Positions 49,154-59,823 of a stretch of DNA of 64,000 nucleotides are shown here, one piece after another (the first letter of the stretch is position 1; the number at the start of each line of letters is the position of its first letter). A program made the position numbers and the translations under genes. The stretch is taken from assembly GCA_028554795.2 (NCBI GenBank), contig CM068839.1, positions 45,973,440 to 46,037,439 on the forward strand, read 5' to 3'. Source of the stretch: Sinohyriopsis cumingii. Lineage: Eukaryota; Mollusca; Bivalvia; Unionida; Unionidae. The notes beneath the pieces were generated by a model. It had not been told where the DNA came from. It saw only the letters and a program-made list of their open reading frames with translations, and did not search any database.

Positions 49154-49287
49154 CATGATAGTTTTCATGTCTCCCTCCAGGAAATTTTTGAGTGGCTGAA
49201 GGAAGTTATTAGTCGTTGCTTGAACATATTCTCTCTCAGCATTGCCAATCAGTATCTGCGCCTGCCCACACTTGACCAGGGCATTTC
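49154..49287 (-). CDS. SH3GLB1: Endophilin-B exon: middle of BAR domain
   Basis: This internal coding exon is 134 bp: two bases of a split Gly codon, then 44 codons. It begins NALVKCGQAQILIGNAERE and ends with LEGDMKTIM. These match the endophilin-B block with ALIKCGE near its start and NFLxPLRNFxEGDYKTI near its end, which belongs to the long BAR helix. Read on the minus strand, the acceptor is a pyrimidine-rich tract ending TTTTACAG and the donor is ATG|GTATAA. The exon ends in phase 0, matching the next exon. The preceding exon must end in phase 2 with a G to complete Gly, as expected for the conserved ...AYG junction. No candidate for that upstream exon was seen in the 14.7 kb to the right. 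Confidence 0.92.
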
Positions 49288-50329
49288 CTGTAAAACAAAA
49301 ACAGAATTCATTTGAGTTATCATAACTAATGATGAATGCTAAGGAATATTACTTCATGAGTGGATTTAGAAAGAAAAAAATAAACATCTTGTACGTTAAG
49401 TACAACTTCACTATAAAGTACCAGTATAACACAACTCTAAGAACAAAAATAAAGTCATATATCACATAATGCAAAATGAATTATTTTTATCTAGTATATA
49501 CTTTACCACAGTACAAGATTCATTTGTCTATATCACATATATACGTAATGTTTGCACCTACAAAGTAATCAGTAACCACTAGCATAACATGATTTCAATA
49601 ACAATCACTTCTCTTCAACAACATCCGCTGATGTAATCTGAAAGGTATATTTTGATGAAAGGTCATTTAAGTTTGCTGGGCCAGCTAGGAAGCAGCTACC
49701 CCATGCAAACACCAAATGGTGTTGGTAAATTCAAACTTTTCAATAGGGAACGGACTCTGACCCTACAACCCCACATAAATGTATAAATATCAAAGATGGG
49801 GTGACAGGGGTCAAAGGAAACTCTGACTATTCCCCATTATATAATGAAAGTATTCATTTCCAAAACTTTGTTTGACTCTGTCAAAGGCTTTAGAAAAAAT
49901 GTCATCATACAAACAGCACTGCCCCTCTTATAGCAGACAGCACATTGTATATGTTATTTGTAGTGGTATATCCCCAGCAAAACAAAGCCTGTGCTTTATC
50001 AATAATGTAGCTACGTTCAGTCTTTTCATATACACTGGAAATACATATTTAAAATTGAAAATCGTACACAAAGCATTTAAACCCTCAGATTATTAGGGTC
50101 AGTTTATACATCAAAACATTTGCTCATAGTCAAAATAATGTGTCCCTGAGTTGGCCTTATTTTGTTGTCCATGGGAATCAAGACATAATAAATGGTCGCT
50201 GAGTTGGTCTTATTTTGTTGTCAAGGGAATCATATGGTATACTACCTTTTAGTGATTCAGCCATTTAATGATGTACATGACACATAATTTTACAACCACT
50301 TAGTGTTAATGAAATGGGCTCCATGACCA

Positions 50330-51050
50330 TACCTGTCTTGAAACAGGAATCATTTTATAATGAAGGGTCTTATAACAGGAGTCATATTATATGCAGCGAA
50401 TTGTAATGAATGACCATATAATAGAAATCATATTATAATGATGGGTCTTATAAAAGGAATCATGATTTAATGAAGGGTCTTATAACATGAGTCATGTTAA
50501 ATGCAGTGAATTTATAATAGGAAGCATGTTTGAATGAAAGGCCGTATAACAGGAATAAGGGGCCTCAAGTGGCTGAGTGGTCTAAAGTGCTCACTGTTAA
50601 GGACCACTGCCATCTCAGCTCTGTCTGCATGGGTTCGGCCAATGTGGATATGTGAGAAAGCTTGCCGGTAGCTTCTTGTGGGTGGGTGGTTCTTTCCGGG
50701 GTTTTCCAGATTTCCTCCTCCACCATTAATACTGGCCACCATGTATAGCCTATCTTGTGCTGAAAAATGGTGTTAAACCATAAAACAACAACATATAACA
50801 GGAAACATATTATTATAAAGGGCCATATAACAGGAACCAAGTTCTTTTAAAAGGAATCATGTTATAATGAACAGTTTTGAAACAAGAAGCATGTTATAAT
50901 GAATGGTCCTGCAACAGGAAACATGTTTTAATGAAAGGCCTTATAACAGGAAACTTTATAATGAAAATCTTTATAGCAGGAAACATGTTATAAAGAAAGG
51001 CATTGTGAAAGGAACCATGTTATAATGAAAGACATTATAGTGAGATAGTA
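50330..51050. repeat. Diverged array, 30-35 bp unit, split by a SINE
   Basis: Units with GGAATCATGTTATAATGAA and GGGTCTTATAACA occur before and after the family B SINE at 50553-50797. Copies vary widely. Confidence 0.85.
50553..50797 (+). mobile_element. SINE family B in plus orientation
   Basis: It starts GGGGCCTCAAGTGGCTGAGT, continues through GCATGGGTTCGG, GCTTCTTGTGGGTGGGTGG and CCACCATTAATACTGGCCAC, and ends AAAATGGTGTTAAACCATAA plus ACAACAACA. TATAACAGGAA on both sides is also a word of the host array. It is the only near full-length B copy on this strand. Confidence 0.93.
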
Positions 51051-51209
51051 CTGTATATACTGTACATACCAGCAAACTGAATATTTGACATTTTTGACAT
51101 GCTGCCAAGTTTTACTTAATCTAATTAAGTCTGTCACAAAAATAGCAAGAACTTGGTGGACAGTCTGGAAAGAAGTGTCAATGAACCTTTAAGAAATGTA
51201 CCAGTTTAT

Positions 51210-51406
51210 CAGGGGTGCATAACAAGTAGCCCACATGCTGGATCTGGCCCGCAAACATATTCTGTCTGGCCCTCAGGGCAAATTAAAACAACACAGAAAT
51301 CTGGCCTGTGAATCGTATTTATATCAAAGAAATTAGTATATGCATCCCTCGAGTGGTCTTAGAGAATACATTCTGACCCTTGGCCGAAAAAGGCTGTGCA
51401 CCCCTG
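51210..51406. mobile_element. hAT-type MITE, 197 bp
   Basis: The left end CAGGGGTGCATAACAAGTAG and the right end, reversed, CAGGGGTGCACAGCCTTTTT are terminal inverted repeats with the CAGGGGTG start typical of hAT elements. Inside, TCTGGCCCGCAA and CTGGCCCTCAGGGC echo the 'GGCCCGC' wording of many hAT non-autonomous elements. The 8-bp flanks CAGTTTAT and CAGTATAC match at 6 of 8 positions, consistent with an aged 8-bp target duplication. There is no coding capacity. Confidence 0.82.
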
Positions 51407-51774
51407 CAGTATACATTTTAAAACAGTGGAGGAAAAGTGAAGTACAGTAAAACCTTCCTTAGCAAATATCCACACATAAAGGACACGTGTTCAACAGAGA
51501 CAACTTTGATCATACCCTTCTGATGCATTTTACACACATTTGACCTCTGTATAATGGATGACTGTCTACAGAAATCATATTACCTTGCTTGTACTTTATT
51601 GACAGGTTTCCATGTAATCTTCAAAGTCTATACTAAAATAATCATTAACATTAGTACTGATAATGACATTACTATTTATAAAGACAGTAAACCTTTGAAG
51701 AAATGGAAAGAAAAGTTTATCGACGATTAACAGACTGATGGACCTGAGTATGAAAATATCACTTTATTGCAACC

Positions 51775-52115
51775 AGCTCAACTCCTCTTTAAGTAACTGT
51801 TATGCAACCAGTTCTACATATTTATTAACTGTCCAGCAACCAGTTCTACATATTTATTAACTGTCCAGCAACCAGTTCTACATATTTAACTGTCTAGTAA
51901 CCAGTTTGACTTAAATCGATTAGTAAGTGTCTAGCAACCAGTTTGACTTAAATCGTTTAGTAAGTGTCTAGCAACCAGTTTGACTTAAATCGTTTAGTAA
52001 GTGTCTAGCAACCAGTTTGACTTAAATCGTTTAGTAACTGTCTAGCAAACAGTTTGACTTAAATCGATTAGTAAGTGTCTAGCAACCAGTTTGACTACTC
52101 TTCTACAACCACTAT
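51775..52115. repeat. Minisatellite, 32- to 39-bp units
   Basis: The left part has AACTGTCCAGCAACCAGTTC plus TACATATTTATT (3 copies). The right part has AGTGTCTAGCAACCAGTTTG plus ACTTAAATCGTTTAGTA (6 copies). The shared CAGCAACCAGTT core shows one is derived from the other. Confidence 0.95.
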
Positions 52116-52199
52116 TTTAACAGCTGTCTAGCAACTATTCACCGTACACCTCTCCAAAAAAATGATGCAAAAAACAGGAGTAAAAATTAGTAAGTAATC

Positions 52200-53250
52200 A
52201 ACTCGATCTAACTTGATATGGCATACATTAGTACCTGATACATGTTTCAACCCAATAATATGGCATACATTAGTCACATATTTCAACCTAACAACATGGC
52301 ATACATTAGTACCTGACACATGCTTCAACCCAATAATATGGCATACATTAGTATTTGACACATGCTTCAGCTAATAATATGGCATTAATTAGAACTTGAT
52401 ACATGCATCAACTTAATAACATGACATACATTCGTAACTGATACATGCTTCAGCTAATAATGTAGCATACAGAAGGTCAGTGGTTCTTTCTGGGGATTTC
52501 CTGGGTTCTTCCTCCACCATTAATACTGGCTGTCATGTATAGCCTATCGTGTGCTGAAAAATGACGTTAAACCCTACAACAACAACATAGCATACATTAG
52601 TACCTGACAATCCTTCAACCTAACAATGCGGCAAACATAAGTTGTTGTTGCTGTAGGGTTTTACGCCATTTTTCAGCACATGATAGGCTATACATGACAG
52701 CCAGTATTAATGGTGGAGGAAGAACCCGGGAAATCCCCATAAAGTACCATCGAGCCAGTAGCTTCTCGAGGGTCGGTGGTTTGTTCTGGGGATTTCCCGG
52801 GTTCTTCCTCCACCATTAATACTGGGTGTCATGTATAGCCTAACGTGTGCTGAAGAATGACGTTAAACCCTACAACAACAACATAGCATACATTAGTACC
52901 TGACAATCCTTCAACCTAACAATGCGGCAAACATAAGTTGTTGTTGTTGTAGGGTTTTACGCCATTTTTCAGCACATGATAGGCTATACATGACAGCCAG
53001 TATTAATGGTGGAGGAAGAACCCGGGAAATCCCCAGAAAGAACCATCGACCCTCGAGAAGCTACTGGCTCAACAAACATAAGTACTTGACACATGCTTCA
53101 AACTAACAATGTGGCATACATTAGTACTTGAAACACCCTTCAACCTAATAACATGGCATACATTAGGGCTTGCCGCATCCTTCAACCAAATAACATGGCA
53201 TACATTAGTACCTGACACATCATTCAACCCAGTAACATGGCATATACATA
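52200..53250. repeat. Array of about 40-50 bp units interspersed with SINE fragments
   Basis: The unit is ATGGCATACATTAGTACCTG plus ACACATGCTTCAACCTAATAAC. Copies lie at 52210-52470 and 53085-53245, and single copies separate the SINE arms at about 52590-52640 and 52885-52940. Confidence 0.92.
52475..53070. mobile_element. Four alternating SINE-B fragments forming inverted repeats
   Basis: In order: a plus-strand 3' part (52475-52588), minus (52640-52750), plus (52755-52885), minus (52937-53068). Arms carry CCACCATTAATACTGG and its reverse complement. The central pair is head-to-head with about 30 bp between arms (CATCGAGCCAGTAGCTTCTC), giving a long potential hairpin of roughly 100-bp arms. 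The plus-minus pair recurs with a period near 300 bp, so it was itself duplicated. Confidence 0.9.
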
Positions 53251-53366
53251 CATACATACATACATACATACTTACATACATATATACATACATGCTTACA
53301 TACATACATACACACACATACATACATACACACACACATACATATATACATACATACACACACACA
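53240..53366. repeat. CATA/CACA microsatellite
   Basis: About 120 bp of CATA tetranucleotides with CACA and TATA variants. Open frames in it (HTYI / MYVC repeats) are meaningless. Confidence 0.96.
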
Positions 53367-53379
53367 AGTCAGATCCATC

Positions 53380-53540
53380 TGTAAACTGCATACATTCAGG
53401 TCTAGTATCACATAATGCATCAGCAGATCTGGTTCTATGCAGTTTGTTAAGATTAATCAGTAGAACATAAACAAGACCCTGATCTGTTGGTGCGTTATGC
53501 ATTGGCAGATCAGGGTCTATGTTATTTGCAGTTAGACTTG
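53380..53540. repeat. Dispersed repeat (family of 30.1 and 44.6 kb)
   Basis: ATGCATCAGCAGATCTGG, TTCTATGCAGTTTGTTAAGA and GCATTGGCAGATCAGGGTCT occur. The arrangement has two partially similar halves, as at 29985-30190. Confidence 0.75.
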
Positions 53541-54144
53541 ACTTATTTGCATATTATCTGACAGTGTGGGCAGTATTGGAATGGGGGCAATTTTGGAGTA
53601 GATCAGGTCAGATAATATATACTTTTACATATAACTCACAAAACCAGTCTGAAAAAGATACTGAGATATATAAGAAATATGTTCAAGTCATACAAATAAA
53701 AATGGCAACTAGTCTGTAAAACATCCAGAGATTTACAAGTAGTAAGATAAAGTTTAATACAAAAGAAATATGACATTACATCAGTTCAACACATGTTCAG
53801 TCAGGTACATGTACCGCAGACCACCACACAAATTTAAAAAGTACAGGTATTGATGTGTCAATATTTTCTATTTCACATGGCATGCATTCAGAATCTCATG
53901 AGAACAAGCCATAATATTGATTCTGAGAAGTGTCAATAAAAGCAATTAGTCAGCTTTTGCACAGTAGAACTTTTTGTGCAATTAGAATCAGATGTTTACT
54001 GACTACCATGTCCCCAGACTAGTGCAAAAAATCATTACTATGTTTCCACTGATGGAAATCAAAGATTTGATTCTATTTAAAGGATAGACTAGGATTACTA
54101 TAATGACAGACAGCCTCTTTGTCCTGAATTATTCTTATGCCCAT

Positions 54145-54420
54145 AATCCATGTATTTGGTAAGCAGGAAGTACATGGTCTATGGTCTGAGACCATGTATT
54201 TGGTAAGCAGTAAGTACATGGTCTATGGTCTGAGACCATGCATTTGGTAAGCAGGAAGCACATGGTTTATGGTCTGGGACCATGTATTTGGTAAGCAGGA
54301 AGCACATGGTCTATGGTCTGGGACCATGTATTTGGTAAGCAAGAAGCACATGGTCCATGGTCCGGGACCATGTATTTGGTAAGCAGGAAGTGCATGGTCT
54401 ATGGTCTAGGACCATGTATT
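54145..54420. repeat. Minisatellite, 43-45 bp unit, 6-7 copies
   Basis: The unit is ACCATGTATTTGGTAAGCAG plus GAAGTACATGGTCTATGGTCTGGG. ACATGGTC and GACCATGT within each unit are near inverted copies, so every unit can form a small hairpin. Confidence 0.95.
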
Positions 54421-54532
54421 TTCAGACAATTACTTGCTGTCTTTTTCCAGTCAATAGTCTGTATGACCAACCAATTAGTGACAATATCTGGCACTGAATG
54501 ATCTAATGCATCATGACTCCAAACTTTTGTTG

Positions 54533-54665
54533 TGGTTGTTGTAATAGGGTTTAACGCTATTTTTCAGCACAATATAGGCTATACATGGTGGCCAGTATTA
54601 ATGGTGTAGGAAGAACCCCAGAAAGAACCACCAACCCATGAGAAGCTACCGGCAAGCTTTCCCAC
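54533..54665 (-). mobile_element. SINE family B, 3' half
   Basis: TAATAGGGTTTAACGCTATT, GGTGTAGGAAGAACCCCAGA and ATGAGAAGCTACCGGCAAGC occur. It is truncated before the tRNA-like head. Confidence 0.88.
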
Positions 54666-54824
54666 TTTATAAGTTCTGACAAACTGATCACTATCGCATG
54701 TGCACTATCACTGTTGAAGGAATGCATGGTAGTACGGTCTCCAAATTGAACACTCAAATTTTTCAACCATGCAGTAATACAATATATAGTTTGAGGATCT
54801 GCCACAGTAGGACAAGGACATGAC

Positions 54825-55010
54825 ACAATAAATCCAGGGCTTGACACAATAAATCCATTACCTGATGCAGTAAGTCCATTACTTGACACAATAAATCCAT
54901 TACTTGACACACTAAGTCCAGGACTTGACACAATAAATCCATTTATTGACACAGTAAGTCCAGGACCAGACATATTAAGTTTAGGACAGGACACAATAAG
55001 TCTAGAACTT
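54825..55010. repeat. Minisatellite, 22-bp unit, about 9 copies
   Basis: The unit is CTTGACACAATAAATCCATT plus AC, with AAGTCCAGG variants alternating, suggesting a 44-bp dimer. Confidence 0.92.
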
Positions 55011-55573
55011 GTCACTAGCCAGGATCTACTGTGCTTCATTTCAACCCCTGGTTATGTTTGGAAGCCGTGCATCCAGGGATGTTAAGACAAAGCAGCAACA
55101 TAATAGTGCATAAAAACACAAAAAGAAGATATTTAATGAGGTGAAATTACACTATAATTTTGCTTCTCATTGGAAAAAACTGAAATGAGGTGAAATAATT
55201 CAAGCAGAAACAGTACCAAAATTCATCCACTTTAATGGAATCCATGACCATGCTCCACATACATCAAATAGAATTCATACACGTTAATGGAATCCATGAC
55301 CATGCTCCACATACATCAAATAGAATTCATACACGTTAATGGAATCCATGACCATGCTCCACATACATCAAATAGAATTCATACACGTTAATGGAATCCA
55401 TGACCGTACTCCACATACATCAAATAGAATTCATACACGTTAATTAATGGAATCCATGACCATGCTCTACATACATCAAATAGAATTCATACACGTTAAT
55501 TAACGGAATCCATGGCAATACATTCATTATACCAAATTCATATATTTTAACTAAATCCATGACCATACTGTAC

Positions 55574-56908
55574 CAGGGATCATCCTGGGCTTCGCCAATG
55601 TCGCAAATTGCGATTTTTTTCCTTATTGGCGACAAAAATATCCCATCTGGCGATTTTTTTGGCGACAGACTTTTTGGTTATTTAATTTGTACATACAATC
55701 ATGGATTTGGACTGGATAAATTATAAGGGAGAACGAAAGGAAGCCACACACTTGACTAAGCAATGCATAGGAATCTATCTGTTACACAAACGATCCTTAA
55801 TCATCCTTTGTTCGTATTGACAACCCCATCTTTACAGTGCATTGTTACATCATAATCTGCTTATGCTGACATCTGGGCTGAGTACTGTATGCTGTGATAC
55901 AGTCAATCATGCTACCGAACTATACCTACGACTGTCCGACTTCTGAAGATGCGAATAGAACAGATACAATTAATTGAATGGCCAATCCTTCCGTTTTTTT
56001 TTTTTACATATACCAATACATTTGTTTTGCTGAACCTTCATAGAAAACTGATAACCTTTGAAGTACCGACTACTGCGTATAAATACAAAGCAAATGCAAA
56101 AAATCTCAATCACAATTATATCTGTCGCCAGTGCAGCATTTTACTCATTGATCTTTTCCTTTTGCCATGCTACGGCTGCAGAGACTTAAACTCTGCAACA
56201 AGAAATAACAAAAAACAAAACAACAAGTTTTGCATAATTAATAATAATTATTTATTTCTCAAAATACGGGAGTGAAAGAATCCCTAAATTGGGTGTGAAT
56301 TTATGCTTATATATACGGTACAATATTGCCAGGTGTTGACTCGTGTAAGTTTCATTCGTGGGAATGGTGATCCTATTTTGCTTGTCTTGAAAATTTAAAC
56401 AGCATTCAGTGATCATTCTTGGGATTTAGGAAGCAATTCACTACAAGCTTTGTGAAGCTAGCCATGGGAGTGGGGGGGACCTGCTGATAGACTACTGGTG
56501 TCACCTGTCAGCACTGTGGACTGTGAACGTGGATTCAGTAAGATGAACCTCATAAAAACTGACATCAGAAATAAACTCTGCATCTCATCTCTCGAGAATT
56601 TCATGAGAATCAGCATGTACAGATGTGAAAAATTAGACTTTGAAACTGCATTCAACAAGTGGGCAGCCCTAAGATCGCAACGGATCTTCATGTAACACTT
56701 TGTAACATTTTGTTAATGCTTGTTGTAATTAGAGTATTAACTAACCCATCTTTTGTAATTTTCATTGCCTGTTACATTAAAAGACTAAATTAACACTTGG
56801 AAAAATGTACACTACTTGTTCTGGCGACACTTTTTGAAAATTGGCAACAAAATATTGAGGTTGGCAATTTTTTTGGCGACAGCTTTTTAAAAGCCAGGAC
56901 CATCCCTG
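55574..56908 (+). mobile_element. hAT transposon, internally deleted, 1335 bp
   Basis: The ends are CAGGGATCATCCTGGGCTT and, reversed, CAGGGATGGTCCTGGCTTTT, matching inverted repeats with the hAT-type CAGGG start. Sub-terminal TTGGCGACA/TTTTTTTGGCGACAG motifs occur near both ends. CTGTAC lies on both flanks (55568-55573 and 56909-56914). An uninterrupted version of the target, CCATACTGTACAACC, is present at about 57011-57025 in a duplicate of the flanking repeat. A plus-strand transposase C-terminus lies within. The rest of the transposase is missing, so it is non-autonomous. Confidence 0.85.
56486..56695 (+). pseudogene. hAT transposase C-terminal (dimerisation) fragment
   Basis: The plus frame reads DRLLVSPVSTVDCERGFSKM, then NLIKTDIRNKLCISSLENFM and RISMYRCEKLDFETAF. 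The sequence PVST.DCERGFS.MN.IKT..RN.L....L..LM.IS is the hallmark of the hAT family C-terminal dimerisation region. There is no ATG at a plausible start, and no BED finger, RNase-H-like catalytic core or upstream coding sequence is present. This is a relic that stops at a TAA near 56693. It lies about 210 bp from the right inverted repeat, the expected place for a transposase 3' end. Confidence 0.88.
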
Positions 56909-59649
56909 CTGTACAACCATACACTTTAAAAGAAGTAATCACCAAACTATACATACACTATATGGTATTCATACACTTTTTATGGAATCAATTACCATAA
57001 TTACATTTTACCATACTGTACAACCATACACTTTAAAAGAAGTAATCACCAAACTATACATACACTATATGGTATTCATACACTTTTTATGGAATCAATT
57101 ACCATAATTACATTTTACCAAATTCATTCTTTTGAATGGAATTAATCACCATAATTACATTTTACCAAATTCATTCTTTTGAATGGAATCAATGACCATA
57201 CATATATAACATAAAATTCATACATTTTAATAGAATCAATGACCATGACACATTATACAACATTCATACACATTAATGGAGGCCACGACCATGCATAGAT
57301 TATACCAAATTCATACACTTTAATGGATTCCATGACTATACTGTACATGCAATATACCAAATTCATACACTTTAATGGAATCCATGACCATACATAAATT
57401 ATACCAAATTCATACACTTTAATGGATTCAATGATTATACTGTACATGCAATATACCAAATTCATACACTTTAATGGACTAATTGACCATACTGTGCATA
57501 CATTATATACCAAATTCATACACTTTAATGGACTAATTGACCATATTGTGCATACATTATATACCAAATTCATACACTTTAATGGACTAATTGACCATAT
57601 TGTGCATACATTATACCAAATTCACACACTTTAATGGACTAATTGACCATACTGTGCATACATTATATACCAAATTCATACACTTTAATGGACTAATTGA
57701 CCATATTGTGCATACATTATACCAAATTCATACACTTTAATGGACTAATTGACCATACTGTGCATACATTATATACCAAATTCATAGACTTTAATTGACT
57801 AATTGACCATACTGTGCATACATTATATACCAAATTCATAGACTTTAATTGACTAATTGACCATACTGTGCATACATTATATACCAAATTCATAGACTTT
57901 AATTGACTAATTGACCATACTGTACATGCAATATACCAAATTCATAGACTTTAATTGACTAATTGACCATACTGTACATGCAATATACCAAATTCATAGA
58001 CTTTAATTGACTAATTGACCATACTGTACATGCAATATACCAAATTCATAGACTTTAATTGACTAATTGACCATACTGTACATGCAATATACCAAATTCA
58101 TAGACTTTAATTGACTAATTGACCATAGTATTGACATTATATATCAAATGTATGCAATTTAATGGATTATATGGCTATGTATGGAGAAGAAAAGAATTAA
58201 AAGCATGGAAACTTCAAAATACCACTAATGCACTGAATAAAAAATATTTAAACTTAAGAAAAATCTATTAGCCTAAAGTATGCATTTCCTACATTAACAC
58301 ATCAAGCCTTTAGCAGTATAGATAAAACTAACACAAACTGATGTATGCCCAACATGTACATTCACTGTTTTAGTACATGCTATAATTGAGCAGAAGGAAG
58401 GTAACATGATTTTATTTTGTCCCATATTTAATGTACTGGGGTGAAAAAATAAAGTTTAATCTTTGTAAAGCCAAAGGACTGTAGCCCCAGTTTAGCTTCC
58501 AATTTAAATGTATCAGTACTACCTCAGAACACCTTGAAGTAGATTGGTGCTACAAACTAAAAAAACATGACACTAGAAAATCAATACCACTCCCACCATG
58601 TGTTACAAATCAAATTTGCATCCCCAGTTCGTGTTAAAAAGGATTCTCAGTTCTACTGTATAAAGGTATAGGCATAGGCTGTTAAAGCAGATGCAGGAAT
58701 GCCAATAACACAGGGATTGTCTTCAATGCTTTCAATAGACGCTTATGTTGCTTACCATAAATATCAATGAAATTTTAAAATTCATTTATTTTATGATGAT
58801 TGCATAACAAGTTTTTCCATCTTGTACAATTATACTCTCAACAGCACATGGTATATGCTGGTTTAATATATTCTTTAATGGTGGATGACAATAGAAATTG
58901 GTTTTTGGTTTTGTTTGGTGTTTTATTGCAGAGTGAAACACCAGTTCATTATTGACTGCCAATGCAATTCAGAGTAAAGCACCTTGACCAAGGACACACC
59001 ACAGTAGATGAGCCAGGCTGGTCTGATGGTAGGATCTGAATCTTGACCTCTTGGACATGTTATATTGAAACAACCCCGACTACCTGTCAACTTATATTCT
59101 TATAAAGTGCATTTGTACATGTCATTAATGTCTGGGATAATTTATAATCTCCTTTAATTGTTTACAGTCCCTTCATGTTGGAAATTTGTACCTCTGTTTC
59201 CAATGCAAAAAACAGTAACTTTGTAACGTTTTTTTTATATATGACCCTTGTACAAAAGAAGAGTAATTTGATACAATATGTAAATCATATAAAAATGATT
59301 TGTTTAAATATTCATCATCTCCGGAAAGATTTTTGAAGTCCAGTGTGTACATGATAGGACTGTAAACTGTTTTCACTTACTTTCTATTCTTAGAAAGAAA
59401 TAGACAATTTTATCCATTTTTCTCCAGGATTAACGTAATACTCGTGTACGTTCATAATTTTTCATCACCCGTGTGATCTGTTCATCATTAATGTTGAATC
59501 TTTGTATAATTTATTGTGAAATAATTACTATTTTTGTCGTTTGAAATCGGATGCCATTTTTACTACTGTGTGTACTGGGAGCTCTGCTTTCCACTAGGAG
59601 GCACTCAGGTTAATCTTTCCATATTTGTAATATTTATGAAAACTTTGTC

Positions 59650-59823
59650 ATGGATTTCCCGAATGTATTCCCAAACCTAAAAATAGGGGTGAGATCCGCC
59701 ATAATGACAGTTGTGGTTCTACTGGACTCCAGTAAAGGTCTGAAGACCAAGCAAACAGAACCAAAGCCTCTTGTCATCTCAATTGATAATTCCAAGCATC
59801 AGTACAATAGCAAGGTAGACTAG
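59650..59823 (+). CDS. Unidentified small open frame, 57 codons
   Basis: ATG at 59650 opens a frame that starts MDFPNVFPNLKIGVRSAIM and includes LLDSSKGLKTKQTEPKPLV and ISIDNSKHQYNSK, with TAG at 59821. Codon usage looks less repeat-like than elsewhere. The end carries AAG|GTAGAC, a possible splice donor, so it could be a first exon on the plus strand. I recognise no family. It may equally be chance, and no promoter or further exon was identified. Confidence 0.2.
   Translation: MDFPNVFPNLKIGVRSAIMTVVVLLDSSKGLKTKQTEPKPLVISIDNSKHQYNSKVD

Larger units (their letters stand above)
1680..49287 (-). other. SH3GLB1: Endophilin-B gene, internal part (five exons, four introns)
   Basis: Five exons on the minus strand give one continuous reading frame that follows the endophilin-B family from the middle of the BAR domain into the SH3 domain. 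Exon phases are 2-0, 0-0, 0-0, 0-2 and 2-0, and every join is in frame. Family knowledge: endophilin-B proteins are cytosolic BAR/SH3 proteins that bind and bend membranes, acting at mitochondria, Golgi, endosomes and autophagosomes. The four introns here are about 10.4, 16.8, 5.9 and 13.8 kb and consist mainly of tandem repeats and SINEs. The 5' exons (N-terminal amphipathic helix and first BAR helix) and the final SH3 exon were not found and probably lie outside the window. SH3GLB1 versus SH3GLB2 cannot be separated, since invertebrates usually have a single EndoB gene. Confidence 0.9.
55220..58145. repeat. Long array of 52-bp units, carrying a hAT insertion
   Basis: Left block (55220-55573): units with TTAATGGAATCCATGACCAT, GCTCCACATACATCAAATAG and AATTCATACACG. 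Right block (56909-58145): ACTTTAATGGACTAATTGAC, CATACTGTGCATACATTATA and CCAAATTCATAC, about 20 copies in several homogenised sub-blocks. The two blocks belong to one family (ATTCATACAC-TTAATGG-ATGACCAT) and were one array before the hAT element at 55574-56908. Confidence 0.95.

Noticed and set aside
53069-53502. Frames of MYVCVCMYV and THTYIHTYI repeats
   Set aside because: Translations of a CATA/CACA microsatellite.
55949-56275. 108-codon plus frame inside the hAT element
   Set aside because: Composition is AT-driven (Lys/Asn/Tyr rich) with no hAT transposase features. It is likely internal non-coding sequence of a deleted element.
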